Shown here: in pieces, positions 36,062-44,413 of the stretch
How the letters are laid out: every line of letters starts with the position of its first letter
Numbering within the stretch: position 1 is the first letter of the stretch
NCBI RefSeq assembly: GCF_024612015.1
Contig: NZ_CP102512.1
Coordinates: 1,240,001 to 1,304,000, forward strand
Reading direction: 5' to 3'
From: Streptomyces sp. CA-210063
GTDB lineage: Bacteria > Actinomycetota > Actinomycetes > Streptomycetales > Streptomycetaceae
DNA length: 64,000 bases
Notes under the pieces: generated by a model
The model's database searches: none
What the model was told of the DNA's origin: nothing
Seen by the model: the letters and a program-made list of their open reading frames with translations, nothing else
Translations under genes and position numbers: made by a program

Positions 36062-36988
36062 CTAGGAGCGGCTGTGCGGGGAGGCGGATGCGGGCGTGCC
36101 GGTGCCGGTCCAGCCGTCGGCCGGACGGTCGAACCAGAGGTGGACCTGGCCGGTGCCGATGGAGTTCTCGTACTCGCCGTACTGACGTGCCTCGGCGACG
36201 CATGCCTGCTCGCCGAGGGCGCCGGCCATCATCAGGTAGTGGTAGAAGCGGGCCTCGGGCTTGTACTTCCAGAACTCGTCCATGGTGTCGAGGACCTTGT
36301 CGTGGCGGCCCTCCTTGAACCAGGCGATGCGCTCGTAGTCGGCCTCGCGGGCCTCGGGCGTGAAGATGTGGCCGGGGTCGCTCGACTCGTGGTCGCGAAG
36401 CTCGCGCAGCGGCCAGAAGGTGTGCGACAGCGCACCGGAGGCGATCAGCAGCACGCGGCGGCCAGGGGTGGCGGCGATACCGTCCGCGAGGGCGCGGCCG
36501 AGCCGCAGGTGGTCCTCCATGTCACCGGTCTGGCAGACGCCGATGGTCACCCATCGCTTGTCGGGCAGCCCCTCGCCGAGGAACGTCCACAGGTTGGTGG
36601 TGGCGTAGTAGACCGGCAGGTACTCGTCGTCGATGGCGGTGATCCAGGTGCCGTGCTTGTCGGCGAACCGGGCGATGTTGTGGGCCAGTTCGGGATCGCC
36701 CGGGAAGTCGTACGGCATCCGGCACATGCCGCGCGGCAGTTCCTCGGAGGTGAACAGTCCGGCCCTGCGCTGCTGGGCGGTGACGACGAACTCGACGGTG
36801 GTGGCCCAGTGCGAGTCGAGGACCACGACTGTGTCGTAGTCGTCACTGTCGAAGACGTCCTCGCGGAGCTGTCGCAAGCCGGTGACGAGAGTGATCTCCT
36901 TGCCCTCGTTCAGCTCGAGCCGGTCGGACTCCGGCAGCACGATGGTGGGGACGTGGGCGAGCAGGCCCGCCCCGACGATTTCACCCAT
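36062..36988 (-). CDS. Extradiol dioxygenase, LigB type; probable 3,4-dihydroxyphenylacetate 2,3-dioxygenase
   Basis: 308 residues from ATG 36988, overlapping the dehydrogenase stop by 8 nt. Class III (LigB) extradiol features: GAGLLAHVPTIVLP near the N-terminus (iron-ligand His), VVVLDSHWATTVEFVV, and LIASGALSHTFWPL. The length and DPGHIFTPEAREADYERIAW fit homoprotocatechuate dioxygenases, which open the ring next to the hydroxyls using Fe(II) and O2. It should hand its product to the semialdehyde dehydrogenase encoded just upstream. Confidence 0.87.
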   Translation of the reverse strand: MGEIVGAGLLAHVPTIVLPESDRLELNEGKEITLVTGLRQLREDVFDSDDYDTVVVLDSHWATTVEFVVTAQQRRAGLFTSEELPRGMCRMPYDFPGDPELAHNIARFADKHGTWITAIDDEYLPVYYATTNLWTFLGEGLPDKRWVTIGVCQTGDMEDHLRLGRALADGIAATPGRRVLLIASGALSHTFWPLRELRDHESSDPGHIFTPEAREADYERIAWFKEGRHDKVLDTMDEFWKYKPEARFYHYLMMAGALGEQACVAEARQYGEYENSIGTGQVHLWFDRPADGWTGTGTPASASPHSRS

Positions 36989-38444
36989 GGTCTTGCCATC
37001 CGTTCGGCGCGGTGACGGTGTTCTTGAGGTCGCAGTAGAAGTCGAAGCTCCACGTGCCGCCCTCGCGGCCGACGCCCGAGTGGCGGGAGCCGCCGAAGGG
37101 CGCCTGGAGGTCGCGTACGAAGAAGCAGTTGACCCAGACCGTGCCCGCGACGAGCCGCGCGGTGACCCGCTCGGCACGCTCGTGGTCGCCGGTGACGAGG
37201 GTGGCGGCCAGACCGAAGCGCGTGTCGTTGGCGAGGCACACGGCCTCTTCCTCGTCGCCGAAGGTCTGGAGCGTCAGGACCGGACCGAAGACCTCCTCCT
37301 GCACGATCTCCGAGTCCTGGGCGACATCGGTGAGGAGGGTCGGCTCGTAGTACAGCCCGTCCTTGCGCTTGCCGCCGATGACCGCGCGAGCCCCGTCCTC
37401 CAGCGCGCGCCGCACGAAGCCGTCGATCTTCTCCAGCTGGCGCGGGTGGATGTTGGGGCCGAGGTCGGTGGCCTCGTCGCGCGGATCGCCCTGCCTGAGC
37501 CGGCTCGCCTTCTCCACGAACCGGCGGGTGAACTCGTCCGAGACCGTCTCCTCGACAAGGATGCGGGTCGCGGCCAGGCATACCTGTCCGGCGTTGTCGT
37601 ACTGCTCCACCGCCAGGTCCACGGCGAGGTCGAGATCCGCGTCGGCGAAGACCAACAGCGGCGACTTGCCGCCGAGTTCGAGGCTGAGGGGGGTGAGGTT
37701 GGCGGCGGCCGCCCGGGCGATGCGCCGGGCGGTGGGCACGGAACCGGTGAAGCTGATCCGGCGGACGTCCGGGTGCGAGACAAGAGGGTTGCCGACCTCG
37801 GCGCCGTATCCCTGCACGACGTTGAGGACACCGGCCGGCAGCCCGGCCTCGGCCGCGATGTCGGCGAGCAGTGAAGCGGTGAGCGGGGACCACTCGGCTG
37901 GCTTGAGGATCACCGTGTTCCCGGCGGCCAGCGCCGGGGCGACCTTCCACGTGGCCAGCATCAGCGGGGCGTTCCACGGCGTGATCAGCACGCACGGGCC
38001 CGCCGGGTCCCAGCTCACGTGGTTGGTGTGGCCGCGGGTGTCGAATGCCTCGTGCTCCAGCTTCAGCAGCCAGTCGGCGAAGAAGCGGAAGTTGTGCGCC
38101 ACGCGCGGCATCACGCCTCGGCGGTGGGAGCGCAGGAGGGCGCCGTTGTCGAGCGTCTCGACACTGGCGAGGTCCTCGATGCGCTTCTCGACTCCGTCGG
38201 CGATGGCGTGCAGGATGCGGGCGCGCTCGGCGCGCGACGTGGCGGCCCAGGCGGGAAAGGCGGCGCGAGCGGCGTCGACGGCCGCCGCGGCCTCCGTCGC
38301 CGTGCCCCGGGAGATCTCCCCGAGGGTGCTCCCGTCGATCGGCGACACGTCGGTGAACGTCTCGACGGACGCCACGCGTTCACCGCCGATCCAGTGCCGG
38401 GTGTCGACGGCGACCCCGGCCACCGTGGTGATGTGTTCGGTCAT
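36981..38444 (-). CDS. Aldehyde dehydrogenase, probable 5-carboxymethyl-2-hydroxymuconate semialdehyde dehydrogenase (HpaE-like)
   Basis: 487 residues from ATG 38444. ALDH catalytic motifs: ITPWNAPLMLATWKVAPALA, LSLELGGKSPLLVFADADLD (Glu), NAGQVCLAATRIL (Cys). FFVRDLQAPFGGSRHSGVGR at the C-terminus is characteristic of HpaE/HpcC-type enzymes. It oxidises the ring-cleavage semialdehyde with NAD. Overlaps the dioxygenase gene downstream; 34 bp after the acetoacetate-decarboxylase-family gene. Confidence 0.9.
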   Translation of the reverse strand: MTEHITTVAGVAVDTRHWIGGERVASVETFTDVSPIDGSTLGEISRGTATEAAAAVDAARAAFPAWAATSRAERARILHAIADGVEKRIEDLASVETLDNGALLRSHRRGVMPRVAHNFRFFADWLLKLEHEAFDTRGHTNHVSWDPAGPCVLITPWNAPLMLATWKVAPALAAGNTVILKPAEWSPLTASLLADIAAEAGLPAGVLNVVQGYGAEVGNPLVSHPDVRRISFTGSVPTARRIARAAAANLTPLSLELGGKSPLLVFADADLDLAVDLAVEQYDNAGQVCLAATRILVEETVSDEFTRRFVEKASRLRQGDPRDEATDLGPNIHPRQLEKIDGFVRRALEDGARAVIGGKRKDGLYYEPTLLTDVAQDSEIVQEEVFGPVLTLQTFGDEEEAVCLANDTRFGLAATLVTGDHERAERVTARLVAGTVWVNCFFVRDLQAPFGGSRHSGVGREGGTWSFDFYCDLKNTVTAPNGWQDHG

Positions 38445-38478
38445 GTCCGGTCTCCAGGTCTTCTGATGCGTAAGGGGG

Positions 38479-39285
38479 TTACTCGGCCTCGGAGGTGCCG
38501 GACTCCAGCAGTCGGCCGCCGTCCCAGACGACGCCCACCTGCCGGTAGTACGCGGCGATCGGCTCCCGGATCTCCAGCCGGGCCAGCTCTTCGGTCGGCG
38601 CCTCGAACAGCTCCAGTTCCGCGTCCCCGACCCACGGCTGTCCGGCCTCGAAGGACGCGGCGCCGGTCTCGATCAACTCGTCGAGCGCGAGGCCCTTGCC
38701 GTTCTCGATGGAAGGCAGCCAGCGGTGGTGGGCCATCGGGTGGCCGTTGACGAAGCCGTTGGTCTCGGACGGCTCGCGCAGGGTCACCACCGTCTGGGCC
38801 AGGCGTCGGTCGGCGGCGGCGAGGGTCGCGCCGAAGCGGGCCCCGGCCTCGATGCGCGGGGCCGGACCGTAGGGGTGCGGGCGCGTCTGGTGGATCGAAC
38901 CGAGCTTCTTCGGGTAGCCCTGGTGCAGCCCGCGGGCGATCGCGAAGTCCTTGTCGACCCAGATGTGGACGCAGCGCGAGTACGTCTGCCCCTTGTACGA
39001 GCAGCGGACGACCGCGAAGGCCTCCTTGTACTGGGAGCGCACCGGGTCCAGCAGCTCCTCCTTCGTACCGGAACAGGACTGCCAGTCGGCCCAGATCAGC
39101 GCGACCGCGCCCGGGTCCTCCTCGGCGAGTTCCAGCGGTTCGGGCAGCAACTCCCGTACGCGTGCGGGATCGGTGCGGTACTCGATCGTGAGCAGGTCGC
39201 CGGAGTAGTGCCAGGGGGGCGAGGGGATCAGGGACGACGAACCGGTCGCCGTCTTGGGGTGGAAGTAACCACGGACGCTGGCCAT
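38479..39285 (-). CDS. Acetoacetate decarboxylase family protein
   Basis: 268 residues from ATG 39285. The acetoacetate decarboxylase fold is indicated by PPWHYSGDLLTIEYRTDPAR, SYKGQTYSRCVHIWVDKDFA and RGLHQGYPKKLGSIHQTRP, with the paired lysines of the Schiff-base site. A beta-keto acid or dienoic-acid decarboxylase/hydratase-like function is possible. It has no established place in the homoprotocatechuate pathway, so its substrate here is unknown. Lies between the ferredoxin reductase and the semialdehyde dehydrogenase with short gaps. Confidence 0.82.
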   Translation of the reverse strand: MASVRGYFHPKTATGSSSLIPSPPWHYSGDLLTIEYRTDPARVRELLPEPLELAEEDPGAVALIWADWQSCSGTKEELLDPVRSQYKEAFAVVRCSYKGQTYSRCVHIWVDKDFAIARGLHQGYPKKLGSIHQTRPHPYGPAPRIEAGARFGATLAAADRRLAQTVVTLREPSETNGFVNGHPMAHHRWLPSIENGKGLALDELIETGAASFEAGQPWVGDAELELFEAPTEELARLEIREPIAAYYRQVGVVWDGGRLLESGTSEAE

Positions 39286-39297
39286 GACGTTGGTTCC

Positions 39298-40512
39298 TTA
39301 CGCGGTGAGAGCGGGCTGCTTGAGGAGCTGGGCGCGGTAGCGGGCGGCGCCGGTGGCGGCGGCGTGGCCGCCGAGGGCGACGACTCCGACGAGCTGCCCG
39401 CCGTCGGTGTGGTAGCCGACCAGCAGGTCGCCGCCCGGATCGCCGTCCAGGACGCGGATGTCGGCGAGGCCGAGCACGGGGGAACCGAAGGACTGCAGCC
39501 GGAAGTCGTGCTGGTCGCTCCAGAAAGTGGGCAGCGGCGCGAACAGCGCCAAGCCGGCTTGCGCACCCGCGAGATGAGCCACCAGTGCCTTGGCCGCATG
39601 CTTCGCCGTGTCGCTGGGGATCGACCAGTGCTCGACCCGGCGCGGTACGCCGTCGTAGCGGGCGTTGGGGAAGCGGGCGACGTCGCCGACCGCGACGACG
39701 TGCGGCAGTCCGCCGACCCGGAGCTGCTCGTCCGTGAGCACGCCGTCGGTCAGGTCGAGACCGTTGCCGTCGAGCCACTCGGTGTTGGCGACGGAGCCGA
39801 CCGACTCCACGACCACATCGGCCGGGAGCACCGTCCCGTCGCTCAGTACGACCCCGGTGACGTGCTCCTCGCCCTCGAACCCGGAGACGCCCGCACCGAG
39901 GGCGAAGCGCACGCCGCGTTCCTCGTGCCGCCGCAGCAGCGCGCGGGCCGGCAGCTCGCCGAGCGGTCCGACCATGGGCAGCGGCAGCGGGTCGACCACG
40001 GTGACGTCCGTGACGCCGAGAGCGACCGCTGTGGCGGCCACCTCGCAGCCGATGAACCCGGCACCGATGACGACGATCTGGGCGCCCGGCCGGACCAGCT
40101 CGGCCCGCAGGGCCTGAGCGTCACCGAGAGTCCGTACGGTGTGACGGCCGAACGCGGGACCCTCGCAGCGCAGGCGCCGGGGACGCATACCCGTGGCGAC
40201 GACCAGGCCGTCGAAGGGCAGCTCCTCGCCGCTGTCGAGCACGACGACCCGCTCGGCGAGGCGGGCGCTCGTGACGCTCGTACCGAGCCGCCACTCCACG
40301 TCGGCCGCGCTCGCCTTGGGAGTGAAGGCCAGGGACTCGAAGGGCGCCTTCCCTGCCAGCACTTCCTTGGAAAGAGGCGGCCGGTTGTACGGCATGTGGG
40401 GCTCGTCACCGATCACGGTGATCGCGCCGGTCCACCCGGCGCCGCGGAGTTGTTCGGCCGCGCGCAGGCCGCCCATGGAGGCCCCGGCGACGATGATGCG
40501 CTGCGTCGTCAC
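39298..40512 (-). CDS. FAD/NAD(P)-dependent ferredoxin reductase
   Basis: 404 residues from GTG 40512, 5 nt after the ferredoxin stop. FAD-binding start IIVAGASMGGLRAAEQLRGA, NAD(P)-binding IVVIGAGFIGCEVAATAVAL, and VVAVGDVARFPN are the usual pyridine-nucleotide oxidoreductase motifs; the C-terminal reductase domain follows. The layout is that of putidaredoxin-reductase-like enzymes. It should pass electrons from NAD(P)H to the neighbouring ferredoxin and on to the P450 at 42466. Confidence 0.9.
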   Translation of the reverse strand: MTTQRIIVAGASMGGLRAAEQLRGAGWTGAITVIGDEPHMPYNRPPLSKEVLAGKAPFESLAFTPKASAADVEWRLGTSVTSARLAERVVVLDSGEELPFDGLVVATGMRPRRLRCEGPAFGRHTVRTLGDAQALRAELVRPGAQIVVIGAGFIGCEVAATAVALGVTDVTVVDPLPLPMVGPLGELPARALLRRHEERGVRFALGAGVSGFEGEEHVTGVVLSDGTVLPADVVVESVGSVANTEWLDGNGLDLTDGVLTDEQLRVGGLPHVVAVGDVARFPNARYDGVPRRVEHWSIPSDTAKHAAKALVAHLAGAQAGLALFAPLPTFWSDQHDFRLQSFGSPVLGLADIRVLDGDPGGDLLVGYHTDGGQLVGVVALGGHAAATGAARYRAQLLKQPALTA

Positions 40513-40517
40513 GCCGC

Positions 40518-40706
40518 TCAGTCCTCGATCCGGATGGCCTGCAGCGGACAGACGTCGGCGGCTTCCTCGACCTCGTCGCGCAGGGTGTCGTCCGGGTCGC
40601 TGACGTAGGCCAGCCGTCCGTTGTCGTCCAGCTGGAAGACGTCGGGGGCCGCGAAGACACACTGTCCGTGGTCCTTGCACTTGTTCATGTCGACGACGAC
40701 CTTCAT
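40518..40706 (-). CDS. 3Fe-4S ferredoxin (P450-type)
   Basis: 62 residues from ATG 40706, with AGGAGG 7 nt upstream. Cluster ligands: Cys10 and Cys16 in MNKCKDHGQCVFAAPDVFQL and Cys53 in ADVCPLQAI; the residue that would be the fourth Cys is not Cys, as in 3Fe-4S P450 ferredoxins. First gene of the six-gene operon. With the adjacent reductase and the divergently transcribed P450 it forms a complete class I P450 system. Confidence 0.92.
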   Translation of the reverse strand: MKVVVDMNKCKDHGQCVFAAPDVFQLDDNGRLAYVSDPDDTLRDEVEEAADVCPLQAIRIED

Positions 40707-40783
40707 GGCCGGTCCTCCTGGAAGGTGGGTGCGCCGGAGCGGGAGGGAGAGAGAGGGAGAGAGAGGGGCAGGGGGCGGGATGG

Positions 40784-40810
40784 AAGGGCCCGGCCTGTGG
40801 CCGGGCCCTT
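40784..40810 (-). terminator. Strong hairpin in the ferredoxin leader
   Basis: Perfect 12-bp stem AAGGGCCCGGCC/GGCCGGGCCCTT with a TGT loop, between the operator at 40846 and the ferredoxin start. In the minus-strand transcript it would be in the 5' leader. It may be an attenuator, or a barrier to readthrough from elsewhere. Confidence 0.45.
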
Positions 40811-40845
40811 GGCCAAAGGGGTACGGGAGAGCCGAACCCCTGACT

Positions 40846-40861
40846 CGTTTGGCTTCAAACA
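40846..40861. promoter_or_regulatory. Amine-regulon operator candidate, site 4
   Basis: CGTTTGGCTTCAAACA, one mismatch from the 6+6 repeat, on the ferredoxin-operon side of the divergent region. Confidence 0.6.
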
Positions 40862-40953
40862 ACATAGGAAGCCGCCACGCCCTGGTCAATACCTATCCGG
40901 ATGGATAAATTCTTTGGTGCACCCCCTTGCGGGAAGGCGGACCGCCTCCATAC

Positions 40954-40969
40954 CGTTTGGCTTCAAATG
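40954..40969. promoter_or_regulatory. Amine-regulon operator candidate, site 5
   Basis: CGTTTGGCTTCAAATG, 108 bp from site 4 and ~120 bp upstream of the ligase gene. The two sites share the spacer GCTT. Confidence 0.6.
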
Positions 40970-41088
40970 ATTGACCGGGGCTTCACGACCGCGCCATCGC
41001 CCGGCGCCCCGGGTCCAGTCTTCGCTCCGCCACCCTCCCCCCGGGCCCGAGGCCCGAGAGGTGCCCCGAATCCGCCGAGGAGACATCG

Positions 41089-42444
41089 GTGAGCGCTCAC
41101 GACACCCCATCCGTCCGCCGGCACCAGGACCGGCTCGCCGCCGAGGGCATCGACGTGGTCCGGGTGACCTACCCCGACCTCATCGGCACCGACCGGGCCC
41201 GCGACGTGCTGCTCGACCACCTGCCGTCGGCCTGCGAGCACGGCCTGGCCTTCTGCCGCGCCGTCTACCACACCACCCCGCGCGGGGACGTCGTCGCGAT
41301 CGAGGGCGGCATCGAGGCCGGCCTGCCCGATATCTCCGTGCGACCGGATCTGAGCACCCTCGCACGGGTGCCCTGGGAGCCCGGCGTGGCGTGGTGTCTC
41401 GGTGACACGACCGACCCGGCGACCGGCGGGCCGGCCGCGGAGTCGCCGCGCGATCTGCTGCGCTCGGTGCTGGCCCGATGTACGGACGCGGGTCTGAGCC
41501 CGGTCGTCGGCCCGGAGCTGGAGTACTTCCTCCTTGAAGAGGACGCCACCGCGCCGAACGGCTGGCGGCGCAGCCCCGCCGTCACCGGAACCGTCTACAC
41601 CGCCGGCCTGCGCGCCGACCCCGACAACCACCTGCTGCGTACCCTGCGTCAGCTGCGCGACCTGGGCATCGGCGTCATCACCGGCAACCACGAGTTCGAC
41701 GGCGGCCAGTACGAGATCAACCTGACCCACTCCGACGCCCTGGACGCCGCCGACCGCGCGTTCCGCTTCAAGGCCGCCGTCAAGGAACTGGCGCGTACGG
41801 AAGGCAAGTTGGCCACCTTCATGGCCAAGCCCTTCAACGACTCGGGCGGCTCCGGCTTCCACCTGCACTTCTCCTGCGTCGACGCCGACGGCCGCAACGT
41901 CTTCGACGACCCGGCCGGCGCCTTCGGTCTCTCCGACAACGCCCGGTACGCCCTCGCCGGCCTCCTCGCGCACGCCCCGGCGCTCGCCGCGCTGCTCAAC
42001 CCGACCGTCAACTCGTACAAGCGCTTCGGGCCCGACACCCTCGCGCCCTGGCTGATCAACTGGGGCCTGGACAACCGAAGCGCCATGGTCCGCGTCCCGC
42101 CCGAGCGCGGCTCCGGCGCCCGCCTGGAGCTACGGCTCGGCGACGCCAGCGCCAACCCGTACCTCGCGATCGCGGCTCTCACCGCCGCCGCCCTGCTCGG
42201 CATCCAGGAGGGCAAGGAGCCGCCCGCACCACTGGAGGGCTACGGCTACGACACGGAGAAGTCCAAGGTCCTGCCGATGAACCTGACCGCCGCGCTCGAC
42301 GCCCTCGAAGCCGACGAAGCGCTCACCGAACTGCTGGGCAAGGACTTCACCACGTCCTTCCTCGCCTACAAGCGCGACGAGGCCGAACGCTTCCAACGAC
42401 ACGTCACCGACTGGGAGTTCGCCGAGTACTCCTACCACCTCTGA
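41089..42444 (+). CDS. Glutamine-synthetase-like gamma-glutamyl-amine ligase
   Basis: 451 residues from GTG 41089, with GAGGAG 7-8 nt upstream. The glutamine synthetase catalytic domain is recognisable: VVGPELEYFLLEED, GNHEFDGGQYEINLTHSDAL, MAKPFNDSGGSGFHLHFSCV, NPTVNSYKRFGPDTLAPWLI and RLELRLGDASANPYLAI. It diverges from true GlnA and resembles the PuuA/GlnA3-4/IpuC type, which joins glutamate's gamma-carboxyl to an amine using ATP. Operon with P450 and regulon with PuuC/PuuD-like genes strongly suggest amine catabolism, not nitrogen assimilation. The amine is not known. Confidence 0.9.
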   Translation: MSAHDTPSVRRHQDRLAAEGIDVVRVTYPDLIGTDRARDVLLDHLPSACEHGLAFCRAVYHTTPRGDVVAIEGGIEAGLPDISVRPDLSTLARVPWEPGVAWCLGDTTDPATGGPAAESPRDLLRSVLARCTDAGLSPVVGPELEYFLLEEDATAPNGWRRSPAVTGTVYTAGLRADPDNHLLRTLRQLRDLGIGVITGNHEFDGGQYEINLTHSDALDAADRAFRFKAAVKELARTEGKLATFMAKPFNDSGGSGFHLHFSCVDADGRNVFDDPAGAFGLSDNARYALAGLLAHAPALAALLNPTVNSYKRFGPDTLAPWLINWGLDNRSAMVRVPPERGSGARLELRLGDASANPYLAIAALTAAALLGIQEGKEPPAPLEGYGYDTEKSKVLPMNLTAALDALEADEALTELLGKDFTTSFLAYKRDEAERFQRHVTDWEFAEYSYHL

Positions 42445-42465
42445 GCACCCCGCCAGGAGCACACC

Positions 42466-43764
42466 ATGACGAGCACCCTGAACACCGCCGACACACACCA
42501 CGCCCCCGACGACCCGATGCCGCTGGACGAGGTCGACCTCGCCGACAACGACAAGTTCCTCGACGGCGTCACCCCCTGGCGCATGTTCCACACCCTGCGC
42601 CACCAGGACCCGGTCCACTGGCAGCCGGAGCCCGAGCCCAACCACGGCTTCTGGGCCGTCACCCGGCACGAGGACATCACCCGCGTGGGACGCGACGCGC
42701 AGACCTTCACCTCCACCAAGTTCGTCAACCTCGAAGAACTCGACGACGACCAGATCAAGAAGCGCGCCTCCATCCTGGAACTGGACGGCGTACGCCACCG
42801 CGCGATGCGCAGCCTGCTGCAGCGTCAGTTCGGCCAGGGCGTCATCAACGAGTACGCCGACTTCCTGCGCGGCCTGACCGCCAGGACCCTGGACACGGCC
42901 CTCGCCAAGGGCACGTTCGACTTCGTCGCCGACGTCTCCGCCGACTTCCCCATCAACGTCCTGGCCCGCCTCCTCGACGTCCCCCCGGGGGACAACCAGC
43001 AGCTCATCGACTGGGGCAACCGGATCATCGGCAACACGGACCCCGACTACGCCGATGTCCTCCTCCACAGCGAGGAGAGCGAGCAGTACAAGGATCTACC
43101 CTTCCGCAGCCCGGCCTCGCTGGAGGTCTTCGAGTACGGACGGGAGTTGGTCCGGCAGCGGCGGGGCGGCAGCGGCACCGACCTGATCTCCAGACTCGTC
43201 AACGAGACCCCGCGCGACGGCGTCCCGCTCTCCGCGCAGGACTTCGACAACTACTTCCTGCTACTGGTCGTGGCCGGCAACGAGACCACCCGCCACACCA
43301 TCTCGCACTCCATGCTGGCCCTCATCCAGCACCCCGAGCAGCTGGCCAAGCTTCAGGAAGACCCCTCCCTCATCCCGGTCGCCGTCGAGGAGTTCCTGCG
43401 CTGGGCCACGCCCGTCTACCACTTCCGCCGCACCGCGACACGCGACGTCGAACTCGGCGGCAAGCAGGTGAGGGAGGGCGACAAGGTCGTCATGTGGTAC
43501 GCCTCCGGCAACCGCGACGAAGAGGTCTTCGGCAACCCGTACGACTTCGACGTCACCCGCCAGAACAACGACCACCTCACCTTCGGCAAGGGCGGCCCCC
43601 ACCTGTGCCTGGGCAACCTGCTCGCCCGCACCGAGATCCGCATCATGTTCGAGGAACTGATCCCGCGCCTCGCCGGCATCCGCCTCGCCGGCGACGTCCC
43701 CCGGGTCCGCTCCAACTTCGTCAACGGCATCAAGAAGCTGCCGGTCGAGGTCACCCTCGCCTGA
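42466..43764 (+). CDS. Cytochrome P450
   Basis: 432 residues, 21 bp after the ligase. P450 signatures: I-helix LVVAGNETTRHTISHSMLAL, ExxR in VAVEEFLRWATPVYHFRR, and heme-binding FGKGGPHLCLGNLLARTEIR with the Cys ligand. N-terminal part resembles the CYP123/124/125-type actinomycete families (FHTLRHQDPVHW). Redox partners are probably the 3Fe-4S ferredoxin and reductase of the divergent operon. Proposed role: oxidation of the gamma-glutamylated amine or ring hydroxylation of the aryl group. Ends at a strong terminator. Confidence 0.93.
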   Translation: MTSTLNTADTHHAPDDPMPLDEVDLADNDKFLDGVTPWRMFHTLRHQDPVHWQPEPEPNHGFWAVTRHEDITRVGRDAQTFTSTKFVNLEELDDDQIKKRASILELDGVRHRAMRSLLQRQFGQGVINEYADFLRGLTARTLDTALAKGTFDFVADVSADFPINVLARLLDVPPGDNQQLIDWGNRIIGNTDPDYADVLLHSEESEQYKDLPFRSPASLEVFEYGRELVRQRRGGSGTDLISRLVNETPRDGVPLSAQDFDNYFLLLVVAGNETTRHTISHSMLALIQHPEQLAKLQEDPSLIPVAVEEFLRWATPVYHFRRTATRDVELGGKQVREGDKVVMWYASGNRDEEVFGNPYDFDVTRQNNDHLTFGKGGPHLCLGNLLARTEIRIMFEELIPRLAGIRLAGDVPRVRSNFVNGIKKLPVEVTLA

Positions 43765-43772
43765 CCGCCCGT

Positions 43773-43822
43773 ACACAGAGCTGTGGCCACCCCCGGACCG
43801 CGGGGTGGCCACAGCTCTGTGT
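43773..43822 (+). terminator. Very strong hairpin after the P450 gene
   Basis: A perfect 21-bp stem (ACACAGAGCTGTGGCCACCC + C and its complement) with an 8-nt loop, beginning 9 bp after the P450 stop. Confidence 0.8.
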
Positions 43823-43971
43823 GTTCGCGGCGGCATCACCTTGGATCGCGCGGCCGTTCGGAGGGCCTTGGCCCAAGGCCGGGAGACGGTGAAGGAGCTG
43901 TCATCGCTGCCGGCCGGGCGGCGGCACGGCCGGTCTCCGGGGGGAAGGCTCCGTCCGGGCAAGGGCCGCAG

Positions 43972-44007
43972 CGGCTGCACCGGCTGCACCGGCTGCACCG
44001 GCTGCAA
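43972..44007. repeat. Four tandem 9-bp repeats (CGGCTGCAC)
   Basis: CGGCTGCAC repeated three times with a fourth differing only in the last base, in non-coding DNA. A small variable-number tract. Confidence 0.8.
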
Positions 44008-44319
44008 GCGCACGTACTCGCGTTCCGTCGCTGACCTCGCTGGTGCGGCCGCCAAAGTCCACCGGCGCATCGGGCATGACTACCGGGATGTGAACAGGCC
44101 CTCGGGCCGGCCCACTTCGAAGCCGCACCTTCAACGGGTGGCACCACCACCTGACCCTCGTCCCGGTCGCGCACGCCTTCCGCAGCCGGCGAGTCTCAAG
44201 GGAGGCTCTGTGAGCACCCCCTTACGTCACCGACGTGCACCGCGCGCCGACCCCATGAATCCGGCCGGGTGTTCGACCGGCGCTACGGCCCTCCAGACGT
44301 TTCAGGAAGACGTAACGGC

Positions 44320-44347
44320 GGGGCCGGGACTGCGCCGTCCCGGCCCC
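44320..44347 (-). terminator. Terminator after the pectinesterase pseudogene
   Basis: 11-bp stem GGGGCCGGGAC/GTCCCGGCCCC with a 6-nt loop, ~67 bp past the pectinesterase stop on the minus strand. Confidence 0.6.
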
Positions 44348-44413
44348 TCCGCGATTCCGCCCGCGGGGCGGTGATGATGCCGCCAGGGCAGTGTGCCCGT
44401 CCCATCGCCCCGG

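Larger units (their letters stand above)
40707..41088. other. Divergent control region of the amine/homoprotocatechuate genes
   Basis: 382 bp separating the ferredoxin-led operon from the ligase-P450 operon. It holds two operators (40846, 40954) and a strong hairpin (40784-40810). A purine-rich GGGAGA-repeat tract runs 40738-40780. Confidence 0.7.
43823..44413. other. Non-coding stretch with a 9-bp tandem repeat and a terminator
   Basis: 591 bp between the P450 terminator and the pectinesterase end. It contains the short tandem repeat at 43972 and the hairpin at 44320. No gene is convincing. Confidence 0.5.

Noticed and set aside
43805..44374. Open frame across the CGGCTGCAC repeats
   Set aside because: No ribosome site, no domain; repetitive Cys/Thr/Gly content comes from the 9-bp tandem repeat.
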